NCBI GenBank assembly: GCA_036873755.1
Contig: JAVTVY010018765.1
Location: 1-64,000 of the forward strand
DNA length: 64,000 bases
Direction of reading: 5' to 3'
Source of the DNA: Hanleya hanleyi
Taxonomy: Eukaryota > Mollusca > Polyplacophora > Lepidopleurida > Hanleyidae
Under the pieces are notes generated by a model, which was not told the DNA's origin, did not search any database, and worked only from the letters and a program-made list of their open reading frames with translations. Below are positions 52,901 through 55,516 of the stretch, piece after piece (positions within the stretch are counted from its first letter, which is position 1; the number at the start of each line of letters is the position of its first letter). The position numbers and the translations under genes were made by a program.

Positions 52901-53782
52901 TGTTGACCACAGTGAATAATCTGAATGTACATGTTGAACAGTGAATAATCTAAATGTACATGTTGGACAGTGAATAACCTGATTGTAGATGTTGAACAGT
53001 GAATAACCTGAATGTACATGTTGAACAGTGAATAACTTGAATGTACATGTTGAACAGTAAAGTCTGAATTTACATGTTGAACAGTGAATAGTCTGAATGT
53101 ACATGTTGAACAGTGAATACTCTGAATGTAAAAGTTGAACAGTGAAGAATTCGGGTGTATAATAATCTGAATGTACATGTTGAACAGTGAATTCACTTGA
53201 GAGTTAAAAGCTTTTGCATGAAATATGTGTACTTAGAGTTTAGCTCAGAAGTTAGTGTATAAAATATGTGTACTTGGTGTATAGCTCAGAAGTTAGTGTA
53301 TGAAATATGTGCGAGTCTTAAACATTATATTAGTGCAATAACAGTCCTGAAGGGCTATATAAATGATTAACTGACAACATATATTTCACTTTTGGCAGAT
53401 TTTGATGGATGGCTATGCCGCCCACCTGACCCTTCTTACCACCCCGGGAGGGTCACGCCCTGCAGTTGGCAATGCAAGACTCTTCATCCGCAAAAGTTGT
53501 TTTAGTTTACCATCACACACAGAGAGCAAACGACCGGCTCGACGGACAGCCTCCTTACCTCACCGGGGTCGTAAACATGGCTCGACCAGCGCTAGCACGA
53601 GTGAGGACACGTGGACAACAGCCAAACCTGACGGCCATGAACCACTAATTACAATAGCTGTCTCTGACACTGGAAATACTGTACTAGAACCTAGTCAGTC
53701 TGCTATAGGGAAGGCTGTACGTGCTAGGGGGACCTCCCCACGACCCAAGATACCAACTTTCTCACGAGATTCACCAACATAG
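4551..53782 (+). CDS. PITPNM: PITPNM/Nir2/RdgB-type membrane-associated phosphatidylinositol transfer protein, 5' partial, 17 exons
   Basis: Family role: these proteins exchange phosphatidylinositol and phosphatidic acid between ER and plasma membrane at contact sites and sustain phosphoinositide signalling. Exons seen: 4551-4946, 5496-5588, 16471-16608, 16875-17036, 18126-18300, 20460-20670, 30768-31266, 31900-32070, 35308-35466, 35758-35906, 37098-37226, 38619-38735, 40143-40291, 41176-41325, 41883-42066, 43127-43255, 53399-53782. All have AG acceptors and GT donors, and the phases chain without a stop for about 1131 residues. Domains by residue of this partial product: PITP C-terminus 1-45 (QAWCWQDEW), FFAT about 158-165 (EEFFDAQE), DDHD region about 250-760 (D534, H574, D577, D680), LNS2 about 868-1005 (SIDGS, D875). 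Vertebrate homologues have about 1250-1350 residues, so roughly 240 N-terminal residues lie upstream of the window. No frameshift is seen; expression is inferred from the intact frame only. Confidence 0.95.
5496..5588 (+). CDS. PITPNM: PITPNM exon 2: start of FFAT motif
   Basis: A 93-base exon after 'ttgttcag', ending at 'gcacaag|gtaacg'. It reads [20 protein letters not shown], then an acidic [11 protein letters not shown]. The acidic tract followed by FFDA is the hallmark of an FFAT motif, which binds the MSP domain of VAP proteins on the ER. The final base starts a Glu codon completed in the next exon. Confidence 0.93.
5640..5915 (+). mobile_element. SINE-like element with molluscan-type tail
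   Basis: It ends with 'gttgaaagcgacgttaaatc' followed by a 'ttcactcactctctcact' tail, the same tail type as other elements in this window. The flanks 'atgaaagcg' (about 5642 and 5913) look like a target duplication. An internal 'tcccaggtgt(g/a)aaaaggaatagg' is repeated twice. Confidence 0.7.
6050..6393. repeat. 39-bp minisatellite, left part
   Basis: The unit is 'tagacctgtcagtatggtct' plus 'atttcaaccaccccaaaca'. It ends mid-unit after '...gtatggtct', and the missing half of the unit resumes at 14733. The array was therefore split by the insertion between them. Confidence 0.93.
6417..6590 (+). repeat. DIRS left inverted terminal repeat
   Basis: This is the inverse of 14536-14700, sharing for example 'aatactgttgggtagattct' and 'aacctcttataccaaatt'. 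The outermost 24 bases (6394-6417) do not match the right end but do match the internal complementary region. Confidence 0.88.
6591..7676 (+). other. DIRS 5' leader, unassigned
   Basis: This lies between the left inverted repeat and the nested element. It contains short 'ggcacgac' repeats near 6942-6975. An open frame of 167 codons (7119-7622) has no family I recognise and no codon bias I can judge, so I do not call it a gene. Confidence 0.5.
7677..9262. mobile_element. Non-autonomous hAT-like DNA element nested in the DIRS leader
   Basis: The ends are 'caggggtcgaaa' and 'tttcgacccctg', with several subterminal 'tgacaggtag' repeats in both orientations. 'gaggaca' occurs at both flanks (7672 and 9263), a possible target duplication. 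At 8148-8244 the + strand reads [18 protein letters not shown], resembling the N-terminus of hAT-derived transposase-like proteins (KIAA1586/ZMYM type). The rest of a transposase is missing. Confidence 0.72.
9550..11278 (+). pseudogene. DIRS gag-like ORF, interrupted
   Basis: This is an open region of about 570 codons spread over frames, with stops or shifts near 10341, 10620 and 10880. The middle part reads like a DIRS structural protein: an acidic N-terminus ([11 protein letters not shown]), then helices ([19 protein letters not shown]). The 3' end, read in a second frame, is a Lys/Gly/Ser-rich basic tail ([15 protein letters not shown]) ending in TGA at 11276-11278. Such a tail is usual for DIRS gag proteins and presumably binds nucleic acid. 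Confidence 0.75.
11290..12010 (+). pseudogene. DIRS reverse transcriptase, truncated and frameshifted
   Basis: Recognisable RT blocks: [13 protein letters not shown] near the start, then [18 protein letters not shown] and [18 protein letters not shown] in one frame. After a shift near 11860 come [17 protein letters not shown] and [10 protein letters not shown]. The catalytic YxDD block expected about 60 residues later is not found: after RVV the sequence jumps to the segment that normally follows the palm, suggesting an internal deletion of roughly 200-300 bases. The copy cannot encode active RT. Confidence 0.88.
12040..12670 (+). pseudogene. DIRS RNase H domain and connection, frameshifted
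   Basis: [20 protein letters not shown] has the RNase H D-A-S-x-x-G-W-G signature. [14 protein letters not shown] residues follow after a shift near 12290, and further on [17 protein letters not shown]. It ends with [20 protein letters not shown], a characteristic DIRS block after RNase H. Confidence 0.85.
12670..13916 (+). pseudogene. DIRS tyrosine recombinase, frameshifted
   Basis: Pieces in several frames: [20 protein letters not shown] (12750-12830), then PWNLELVLM and [20 protein letters not shown] with [12 protein letters not shown] (about 13280-13440), the Arg-containing catalytic box. Near the end is [20 protein letters not shown], where the catalytic Tyr would lie, with TAA at 13914-13916. 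The enzyme class cuts and joins DNA through a 3'-phosphotyrosine. Several shifts make this copy inactive. Confidence 0.83.
14334..14452 (+). repeat. DIRS internal complementary region
   Basis: The first half ('aaggtaagtataaaggtttc', then 'ttgatataaaatgaaa') is the complement of the left outer end near 6394-6440. It runs directly into 'gggtttttgtaacccccca', the complement of the right outer end near 14700-14730. Joining the two end complements is the DIRS hallmark: it templates end completion on a circular intermediate. Confidence 0.88.
14536..14732 (+). repeat. DIRS right inverted terminal repeat and right end
   Basis: Positions 14536-14700 are the inverse of 6417-6590. The outer 30 bases ('tttcataaaatggggggtta') are unique to the right end and are mirrored in the internal complementary region. 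Confidence 0.87.
14733..15225. repeat. 39-bp minisatellite, right part
   Basis: This resumes the unit begun before 6394 ('atttcaaccacctgaaacat'). About 12 copies become more divergent to the right. Confidence 0.93.
15280..15404. mobile_element. Hairpin MITE
   Basis: The two arms are near-perfect inverted repeats of about 50 bases ('ggcgtgctcaatggttattt' on the left, its complement on the right from 15362). The loop is about 25 bases. It could fold into a long hairpin RNA. Confidence 0.88.
15790..15979. mobile_element. MITE with 40-bp TIRs ('ggggctgttcc' family)
   Basis: The left end 'gggctgttccatttaaaaag' is mirrored by 'ctttttaaatggaacagccc' on the right. Inside is 'ttctatgggt' repeated. 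The same design, larger, is seen at 21260-25712. Confidence 0.88.
16471..16608 (+). CDS. PITPNM: PITPNM exon 3: FFAT end and acidic/Pro-rich linker
   Basis: The acceptor is 'atgcttacag' and the donor 'ccctcag|gtaggc'. It completes the Glu that ends the FFAT core, continues with [10 protein letters not shown], and then a Ser/Met-rich segment ([16 protein letters not shown]) typical of the phosphorylatable linker between PITP and DDHD regions in this family. It ends in a Pro-rich stretch ([15 protein letters not shown]). Confidence 0.92.
16875..17036 (+). CDS. PITPNM: PITPNM exon 4: linker and first DDHD-region strand
   Basis: The acceptor is 'gtgtttcag' and the donor 'catggag|gtatgt'. The exon begins [13 protein letters not shown], has a Ser/Pro-rich spacer, and ends with [11 protein letters not shown]. 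The hydrophobic strand followed by HGG is the conserved start of the alpha/beta-hydrolase-like region N-terminal to the DDHD domain in Nir/RdgB proteins. Confidence 0.93.
17195..17550 (+). mobile_element. Dispersed repeat copy A with 'cctacgaagtagg' ends
   Basis: This is bounded by 'acctacgaagtagggtagg' and 'gcctacttcgtagga', short inverted ends. A second copy in opposite orientation lies at 28018-28365 with clear similarity throughout ('ggtcagctcagaacttgctg' versus its complement). It is probably a MITE. Confidence 0.82.
17775..17951. mobile_element. pogo/Tc1-like MITE
   Basis: The ends 'cagtcaaccctcattttata' and the complement of 'tataaagggggtttggct' lie in a TATA context. The 'CAGT(C)AACC...TTATAAT' pattern and TA flanks fit pogo-type elements. 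There is no transposase. Confidence 0.7.
18126..18300 (+). CDS. PITPNM: PITPNM exon 5: hydrolase-like region
   Basis: The acceptor is 'cttttgtag' and the donor 'ttatcaag|gtttgg' (a weaker donor). It reads [10 protein letters not shown]... through the conserved [17 protein letters not shown] block, which matches the Nir2/RdgB consensus closely. It ends two bases into a Ser codon. Confidence 0.93.
18604..19090. repeat. Minisatellite, about 36/45-bp units, about 11 copies
   Basis: This is in intron 5. The unit is 'cctctgtcttctatgatcta' plus 'gtggtactcattaataa'. Some units carry an extra 'gtggtcta', giving two lengths. Confidence 0.93.
19285..19345. repeat. Palindrome cluster
   Basis: 'gcagtgatgatata' is mirrored by 'tatatcatcactgt', and a further 'gtgatgatata' follows. 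It is probably the end or the centre of a foldback element; no partner end was identified. Confidence 0.6.
20253..20362. mobile_element. Hairpin MITE
   Basis: The left arm 'gagaaaatcaactctttgtt' and 'gaataccataaatacttcat' are mirrored on the right, ending 'ttgattttctcc'. The loop is about 8 bases ('cctcactc'). Confidence 0.8.
20460..20670 (+). CDS. PITPNM: PITPNM exon 6: hydrolase-like region
   Basis: The acceptor is 'caactctag' and the donor 'ggacag|gtgagt'. It begins [10 protein letters not shown], contains the conserved [18 protein letters not shown] block and a helix ending [14 protein letters not shown]. It ends in phase 0, directly before the nucleophile-elbow-like motif of exon 7. The following intron is about 10.1 kb and full of transposons. 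Confidence 0.94.
20883..26687. mobile_element. Outer TIR DNA element flanked by TACTG
   Basis: The ends are 'caggggttattctagcc' and 'ggctagaaaaacccctg', with a 5-base direct repeat TACTG immediately outside each (20878-20882 and 26688-26692). Subterminal 'aaaactcaatttttt' repeats occur at both ends. There is no transposase ORF. Much of its 5.8 kb is an inner element. Confidence 0.78.
21260..25712. mobile_element. Inner TIR element (4.45 kb) of the 'gggctattcc' family
   Basis: The left TIR 'agggctattccagaaaaaaa' with 'ggcatggggggg' is mirrored by 'cccccccatacctttttttc' with 'tggaatagccct'. Subterminal 'tctatgggtggt' motifs recur near both ends, in the same orientation. The interior has no convincing ORF; a 22-base phrase 'atcagggccaactcatgtga' repeats near 22756-22802. 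Confidence 0.8.
28018..28365 (-). mobile_element. Dispersed repeat copy B (inverse of 17195-17550)
   Basis: This runs opposite to copy A, with the same end motifs ('ctacgaagtaggct' and 'ccctactccgtaggt'). Together they form a pair of inverted repeats about 10.5 kb apart in the same gene. Confidence 0.82.
28705..30056. mobile_element. Unclassified TIR element (1.35 kb)
   Basis: The left end 'gtcattccatgaaatggggg' is mirrored by 'ccccatttcatggagtgacc'; the TIR is about 24 bases. The interior carries several variants of 'gtgtaacgaggacacc' in both orientations. No coding frame of note. Confidence 0.75.
30768..31266 (+). CDS. PITPNM: PITPNM exon 7: elbow motif, variable insert, start of DDHD domain
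   Basis: The largest exon, 499 bases, with acceptor 'tgcttacag' and donor 'gataca|gtaagt'. It opens [18 protein letters not shown], where vertebrate proteins have GDCVGG-like residues. A roughly 110-residue Ser/Asp/Gly/His-rich insert follows, and then [19 protein letters not shown], the first DDHD signature segment (D534). The insert looks disordered and phosphorylatable. Confidence 0.95.
31267..31899 (+). other. Intron 7 of PITPNM with a small hairpin repeat
   Basis: At 31588-31727 'ggctttggtgtaagatct' and 'agtcttacaccaaatcattg' face each other as an imperfect inverted repeat, probably a degraded MITE. The rest shows nothing notable. Confidence 0.65.
31900..32070 (+). CDS. PITPNM: PITPNM exon 8: DDHD domain
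   Basis: The acceptor is 'ttttattcag' and the donor 'catgtcg|gtatgt'. It encodes [16 protein letters not shown] (H574 and D577 are the second and third signature positions), [10 protein letters not shown] and KFPLGDGEP, all highly conserved in DDHD proteins. Confidence 0.95.
32225..32612. repeat. 23-bp minisatellite, about 16 copies
   Basis: The unit is 'cactgcactggttatagtgc' plus 'cca'. It lies in intron 8. Copies alternate 'gcccaca' and 'gctcaca'. The unit contains 'cactgcactgg...tagtgc', weakly self-complementary. Confidence 0.95.
33105..35130 (+). repeat. 847-bp tandem duplication built from shorter degenerate units
   Basis: Two near-identical copies start at about 33112 and 33983, each opening with the palindrome 'ggccaaaatttggcc' and a 'gtccgtccgtctgtccg' run. 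Features such as 'ccatttcactgttcagtgtg' recur 847 bases apart. Inside, roughly 150-bp units repeat 'ggccatctttaatttatgc'. It lies in intron 8. The long open frames here recur in every unit and are unlikely to be genes. Confidence 0.9.
35308..35466 (+). CDS. PITPNM: PITPNM exon 9: variable linker inside the DDHD region
   Basis: The acceptor is 'ttttattacag' and the donor 'accaatg|gtgagc'. The encoded segment ([19 protein letters not shown]...) is Ser/Asn/Arg-rich and poorly conserved, matching the variable loop before the WWG block in homologues. Phase continuity on both sides supports it more than sequence conservation does. Confidence 0.85.
35758..35906 (+). CDS. PITPNM: PITPNM exon 10: last DDHD signature
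   Basis: The acceptor is 'ctgttgtag' and the donor 'agacag|gtaatc'. It encodes [18 protein letters not shown], with D680 as the last signature Asp, then [12 protein letters not shown] and DVAAFILRQ. This is among the most conserved blocks of the family. Confidence 0.95.
36012..36262. mobile_element. 'attcaatcacc' MITE, copy 1
   Basis: It begins near 'ggtaatccctcatataattc' and ends with the mirrored 'attgaattgttagaggattt'. Internal 'aattcaatcaccc' is repeated. It lies in intron 10. A second copy is at 54994-55360. Confidence 0.78.
36263..37097 (+). other. Rest of intron 10 of PITPNM
   Basis: No exon or repeat boundary recognised. Open frames near 36349-36640 show no family similarity I know. 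Confidence 0.6.
37098..37226 (+). CDS. PITPNM: PITPNM exon 11: end of DDHD region
   Basis: A 43-codon exon with acceptor 'gttacccag' and donor 'gtgaag|gtattt'. It reads [11 protein letters not shown]..., then [15 protein letters not shown], the conserved basic PREKWL block that joins the DDHD and LNS2 parts. It is short and its frame is easily missed, because other frames also stay open here. Confidence 0.92.
37360..37960 (+). repeat. Degenerate tandem repeat, about 150-170-bp units
   Basis: Three to four units share 'gtgactgcaataactcaaaa', then 'gacat(t/c)aaacttggacag' and 'ggcaacctgcg', 'atggccgccatggcc'. It lies in intron 11. It is similar in layout to the 33105, 45014 and 63060 repeats. 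Confidence 0.8.
37961..38618 (+). other. Rest of intron 11 of PITPNM
   Basis: AT-rich sequence; nothing recognised. Confidence 0.6.
38619..38735 (+). CDS. PITPNM: PITPNM exon 12: NHRANDV block
   Basis: The acceptor is 'ttctcctcag' and the donor 'gaaaag|gtcagt'. It encodes [19 protein letters not shown] and ends [15 protein letters not shown], matching the family. The last 48 bases plus donor have been copied several times into the following intron (see the 38688-40035 repeat). Confidence 0.95.
38688..40035 (+). repeat. About 82-bp tandem array derived from the exon 12 / intron 12 boundary
   Basis: The first unit (38688-38769) is the last 48 bases of exon 12 plus donor and 34 intron bases. 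Copies start at 38770, 38853, 38935 and 39018 (cut short), and at least two more lie at about 39848-40030 beyond an inserted TIR element. Several keep 'actggcgaaaaggtcagt', that is, exon end and splice donor. Copies read [16 protein letters not shown] beside the exon's [16 protein letters not shown]. Confidence 0.88.
39042..39831. mobile_element. TIR element with 88-bp inverted ends, inserted in the exon-12 tail array
   Basis: The left end 'cagcttgtatcactgacgtc' through 'cagggggcgc' (39042-39129) is mirrored at 39745-39831. It is 790 bp with no coding capacity. No convincing target duplication was identified. Confidence 0.85.
40143..40291 (+). CDS. PITPNM: PITPNM exon 13: pre-LNS2 beta region
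   Basis: The acceptor is 'gttttcag' and the donor 'atcgtcag|gtcagt'. It encodes [20 protein letters not shown], a conserved beta-sandwich-like part before LNS2, ending [11 protein letters not shown]. Confidence 0.95.
40500..40928. mobile_element. MITE with about 68-bp TIRs
   Basis: 'ctcacattacgagggaacag' then 'gattttcggcaatata' on the left is mirrored from 40861 to 40928. It lies in intron 13. A related degraded sequence ('gagggaacgggattttcagc') lies within the hAT-like element near 8297. Confidence 0.85.
41176..41325 (+). CDS. PITPNM: PITPNM exon 14: start of LNS2 domain
   Basis: The acceptor is 'attgtccag' and the donor 'gttgtcag|gtatgt'. It encodes [20 protein letters not shown] and [20 protein letters not shown]. 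Lipins have a catalytic DxDxT at the SIDGS position; here only D875 is kept, so the domain should bind phosphatidic acid rather than hydrolyse it, as in other Nir proteins. Confidence 0.96.
41883..42066 (+). CDS. PITPNM: PITPNM exon 15: LNS2 core
   Basis: The acceptor is 'gttcatacag' and the donor 'actgat|gtaagt'. It encodes [19 protein letters not shown] and [20 protein letters not shown], core LNS2 strands. A partial copy of its second half lies 17 bases into the next intron. Confidence 0.96.
42083..42178 (+). repeat. Partial copy of exon 15 in intron 15
   Basis: This starts 17 bases after the exon 15 donor. 'ccctcatggtat(c)gtctcc' and 'ttcatggatgg' match 41980-42060. It still reads [19 protein letters not shown] without a stop, versus [19 protein letters not shown] in the exon, and carries a two-codon insertion. 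It lacks the first half of the exon and a good acceptor. Confidence 0.85.
42340..42475 (-). mobile_element. tRNA-derived SINE head, with internal 39-bp duplication
   Basis: On the minus strand it reads 'tagctcatttggtagagcg', an A-box/D-arm match, then 'gggctcgtaagcc', like a tRNA-Thr(CGU) anticodon arm. A 39-base piece is duplicated (42383-42421 and 42422-42460). The B-box is degenerate, so this is a SINE remnant and not a tRNA gene. Confidence 0.72.
42765..42845 (-). mobile_element. Second tRNA-derived SINE head
   Basis: The minus strand reads 'tttagctcagttgatagggt', then 'gctgggctcgtaagccaagg'. It has the same anticodon-arm-like core as 42340-42475 but a different body, so it is an independent copy or the other end of a dimer. 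Confidence 0.68.
43127..43255 (+). CDS. PITPNM: PITPNM exon 16: end of LNS2
   Basis: The acceptor is 'tatatgcag' and the donor 'gcacag|gtaatg'. It encodes [16 protein letters not shown] and [13 protein letters not shown], the conserved end of LNS2. It is followed by a 10.1-kb intron made mostly of 29-bp minisatellite, duplicated blocks and a LINE. Confidence 0.95.
43470..45013. repeat. 29-bp minisatellite array 1, about 52 copies
   Basis: The unit is 'tgaatgtacatgttgaacag' plus 'tgaataatc'. It lies in intron 16. Variants include 'ctaggaataat' and 'ttggaaccccttac', and the latter occurs twice about 290 bp apart, showing a higher-order repeat. The minus strand of the unit has no stop in any frame. 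Confidence 0.97.
45014..46330 (+). repeat. Dispersed repeat 'gagcatttccacaaagtgga', copy 1
   Basis: It starts with 'agagcatttccacaaagtgg' and 'atgctctta', then a GC-rich 'ccggatccgccgccgccgcc'. It contains three degenerate units with 'aggtggc(a)ctatagacatg' and 'tttgaaattt(t)...caatggtcttgaaggat'. A second copy is at 61146-63025. No ORF. Confidence 0.82.
46331..48919. other. Remainder of the 3.9-kb block between array 1 and block X
   Basis: It includes a foldback element (46930-47576), a (tgtc)n-like run near 47740-47760, a (caa)n run at 48408-48424 and an unassigned repeat-like stretch 48630-48919. No host exon seen. Confidence 0.65.
46930..47576. mobile_element. Foldback-like element with long imperfect inverted ends
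   Basis: 'agcatcttcagcagtgaaca' then 'cacagtatatacaaggcata' on the left is mirrored near 47500-47574. Inner segments 'ctacaaatggtgt...caatacacact' (about 47120-47160) are mirrored near 47420-47460. A centre hairpin lies at 47358-47412. Confidence 0.78.
48920..49440. repeat. Block X, copy 1 of a 520-bp duplicated segment
   Basis: It begins 'gattgattgtttattcacca' and ends '...tcagacggtaagggttccaa'. It is almost identical to 52264-52776, with only a handful of differences seen, including a three-base indel. Confidence 0.93.
49441..49515. repeat. 29-bp minisatellite stub left of the LINE
   Basis: Two to three units ('aagctggatgtacatgttga') end abruptly at the 5' end of the LINE. Confidence 0.88.
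49516..51257 (+). mobile_element. 5'-truncated non-LTR retrotransposon (LINE, Jockey/CR1 group)
   Basis: Its coding part starts inside the RT domain and its 3' end has 'aataaagttttattattatt', a short A/T-rich repeated tail. It lies in the 29-bp array, same strand as PITPNM. The endonuclease region is absent, so the copy is dead on arrival, as usual for LINEs truncated during target-primed reverse transcription. Clade assignment is tentative. Confidence 0.9.
49518..51008 (+). CDS. LINE reverse transcriptase fragment, open to its stop
   Basis: This is about 496 codons without interruption, reading from [15 protein letters not shown] to the TAA at 51006-51008. RT blocks in order: [72 protein letters not shown] and the catalytic YADDTTIH. 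The C-terminal part ([20 protein letters not shown], then PVLWNSLP) is typical of the Jockey/CR1 group. The enzyme would copy element RNA at a nicked target. There is no ATG of its own: the open frame continues upstream into minisatellite (GTG at 49494), so translation from this locus is doubtful. The lack of stops suggests a young insertion. Confidence 0.9.
   Translation: MTKSTGLDTLSPKFLKMCADVITPHVTKILNLSISTGIFPNNWKKSKVYPLHKNGSVNKAENYRPISILPILSKILERHVHDWLYTYITSHDLLSDSQSGFRPQHSCFTALTRLTEKWLHALDNEEIVGSVMIDFRKAFDLIDHNLLLKKLKIYDFDQKALKWMSSYLNSRFQCVSLGKTLSEPLTVKTGVPQGSILGPLLFILFLNDFVLHISDCDVETYADDTTIHTSSKSLKVLEAKVNKNMIKAKTWCSENKMIINPSKTKAMLIGSSQKLKQCGKESFNVTINGTRIERVDHQTLHGLHLDKTLSWQSHVDHICTTVSRLLSVLRKHKSLIPQNMRLLFYNGYISPHINNCISIWGNCSNQLLNRIHKLQKTAARLILDKTKHTPSAQLFNMLQWQTVFNLVKLNKGVTVYKSLNGYYPDYMKDLFTDNIGQRTLRSSATNVLKVPFPHTELFKKSLLYSGPVLWNSLPANTQNASSVQSFKTLFVQQLSS
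51258..52263. repeat. 29-bp minisatellite array 2, about 34 copies
   Basis: Same unit as array 1, and the same order of variant units as 43830-45013 (for example 'ctaggaataacttg', 'aaacagtggttgatc', 'attgtgtgtaacctgatt'). It is therefore a duplicate of array 1 rather than an independent expansion. Confidence 0.95.
52264..52776. repeat. Block X, copy 2
   Basis: Near-identical to 48920-49440. Here it directly follows the array end 'tgaatatacatgatt', whereas array 1 is separated from block X by 3.9 kb. Confidence 0.93.
52777..53192. repeat. 29-bp minisatellite array 3, about 14 copies
   Basis: Same unit, more diverged at its right end ('gaatgtaaaagttgaacag'). It is followed by a roughly 49-bp duplication ('ctcagaagttagtgtat' twice, 53218-53310) just before the last exon. 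Confidence 0.92.
53399..53782 (+). CDS. PITPNM: PITPNM terminal exon 17: C-terminal tail and stop
   Basis: The acceptor is 'cttttggcag'. It begins [13 protein letters not shown], matching the conserved end of the family, then a basic Ser/Arg/Pro-rich tail of about 110 residues, and stops at TAG (53780-53782). The tail is longer and less conserved than the domain, as is usual for these proteins. Confidence 0.95.
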   Translation: MLMDGYAAHLTLLTTPGGSRPAVGNARLFIRKSCFSLPSHTESKRPARRTASLPHRGRKHGSTSASTSEDTWTTAKPDGHEPLITIAVSDTGNTVLEPSQSAIGKAVRARGTSPRPKIPTFSRDSPT

Positions 53783-54390
53783 CTGTCATCACGGTTACAT
53801 TCTGACATCGTGTGTACATTGTCTTACCCTTTTGGATGAACCATTCCATGTATTATATCAAATAGTGTACAGGCCACTCTTTGTTGTTATTTTACTAATG
53901 GCATATAACTGTTAATATAGTGATGTATTTAAGTCTGGCAGTTTGCCTTCTATTTTTATTACCTTTGGAAGTGTTCAGATCTGGTCAATTCTATGGTATC
54001 TCCATATTTGGGCAGCAGGTCATTTGTCAGGGAGTTAAGTTGGTAAAAGATCACAGATGTCATGTGGCCTGTAGGTCATGTGCTTAGTAATTTAGTAAAA
54101 TGCACATTGAATTTGAAAATAATCTCCTTGTAGTGTTTTAAGAAGTAATATGTTCACTGTTCTATGGATCAGTGACCAGGTTTTATGTGCTAATTATTAT
54201 TTTAATGATCAGTGATCTCGTATGGATATTTATCACATAATTAATGTGACTAACATCAGGTGATGTGGTCATTGGTCATTGGTGTCTAGCTGCTAGACTT
54301 GTCAGCTTTACAGAGATTCAAGTCTGCACAAAAGGTAGGATTCTTGTCAATAATGAAGGGAGGTAACCAAGTGTGTTTGTATCCTGTTCT
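53783..54390 (+). other. PITPNM 3' UTR (inferred) and flank
   Basis: This directly follows the stop. No clear AATAAA within the first 600 bases, so I cannot place the polyadenylation site; candidates further on are near 54642 and 55189. Confidence 0.6.
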
Positions 54391-54680
54391 TGGAAGAATC
54401 TCAAATAGACATCAATGGCATACCTCGTGGTGATAGCTTGGAGCAATCTCAAATAGACATCAATGGCATACCTCGTGGTGATAGCTTGGAGCAATCTCAA
54501 ATAGACATCAATGGCATACCTCGTGGTGATAGCTTGGAGCAATCTCAAATAGACATCAATGGCATACCTCGTGGTGATAGCTTGGAGCAATCTCAAATAG
54601 ACATCAATGGCATACCTCGTGGTAAACTTGGAGCAATCTCAAATAAACATCGGTGGCATACCTCGTGGTGATAGCTTTAC
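54391..54680. repeat. 48-bp tandem repeat, about six copies
   Basis: The unit is 'gagcaatctcaaatagacat' plus 'caatggcatacctcgtggtgatagctt'. The first five copies are nearly identical and the last ones diverge. Because the unit is a multiple of three, frames on both strands stay open; no start context or family similarity supports a peptide. Confidence 0.93.
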
Positions 54681-54993
54681 GGACTCTGAACATGCCCATT
54701 GACTTTCTTTGGTTTACACTTGGCTTGGTGACACAATCCTGGTTAATTCAGAATACATGGTCACATTTACAAGAGAAAGGCCTGTTCTAAGGTTTTAATA
54801 TCCAGGTGTATAATCTCATACATATTTGACTTTTATTGATCCTGTTCCAATAGGATTCTTTTTTTAAATTTAGATATGTACATGTATACATGTATGTGGT
54901 CCCTGCGATATTTTGTTGTTACATAATGACTGTTGATAATGACTATGTACATAATGAGTGTATGTACAAATTGTAACCTCAATCAATTTGCGA
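54681..54993. other. 3' flank without recognised features
   Basis: AT-rich, with 'tgtacatgtatacatgtatg' near 54878. Nothing else seen. Confidence 0.6.
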
Positions 54994-55360
54994 TTACGGT
55001 AAATCCCATAATAATTCAATCACCCTGGCTATTAGAATTCAATCACCCCCAATTTTGTTGACAAAATTCAATCGATAGTTTCATATGTCCAGCTAATCAG
55101 AGATAGTATAGTTATGTCGTCGCTATATGGTCGAAATAATGCTGAATGCGACGTTAAACCCTAACTCACTCACACTCTGTTGTTCCAATAAATTTAATCA
55201 CCTTTCTAAAACCATTAAAGTAATAAAAAAAATAATGGATTATCTGTCTGATTTTGGTTGATTTCATGAACTTACTGTGATATTTAATTTGATCGCCCCA
55301 TGAGTATATATGTTAGTAATTTCACTTCCTGTGGTTGGATTATTAGGCGATTTACCATAC
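54994..55360. mobile_element. 'attcaatcacc' MITE, copy 2, interrupted by a SINE tail
   Basis: It matches the intron 10 copy (36012-36262) at both ends ('aattcaatcacccccaattt'; 'ttcacttcctgtggttggat'). At about 55085-55176 it carries an extra segment ending 'aatgcgacgttaaaccctaa' plus 'ctcactcacactc', a SINE 3' end that is absent from copy 1. Confidence 0.8.
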
Positions 55361-55516
55361 CATTGTTTGTCTCTCAAAGTTTTGATGAATTTACATATCA
55401 GATGATGACTCTTACAGTCTTCAATTAGGATGTTTTCACTGTGGGGTATTGTGTATATATAGCCCTGATATTGAAAGGCTGACATGTCGGGGGGTTATAT
55501 GACGATATCAGGTAAT

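Noticed and set aside
54318..54671. Open frames of about 92 codons on both strands
   Set aside because: They are a consequence of the 48-bp repeat being divisible by three.
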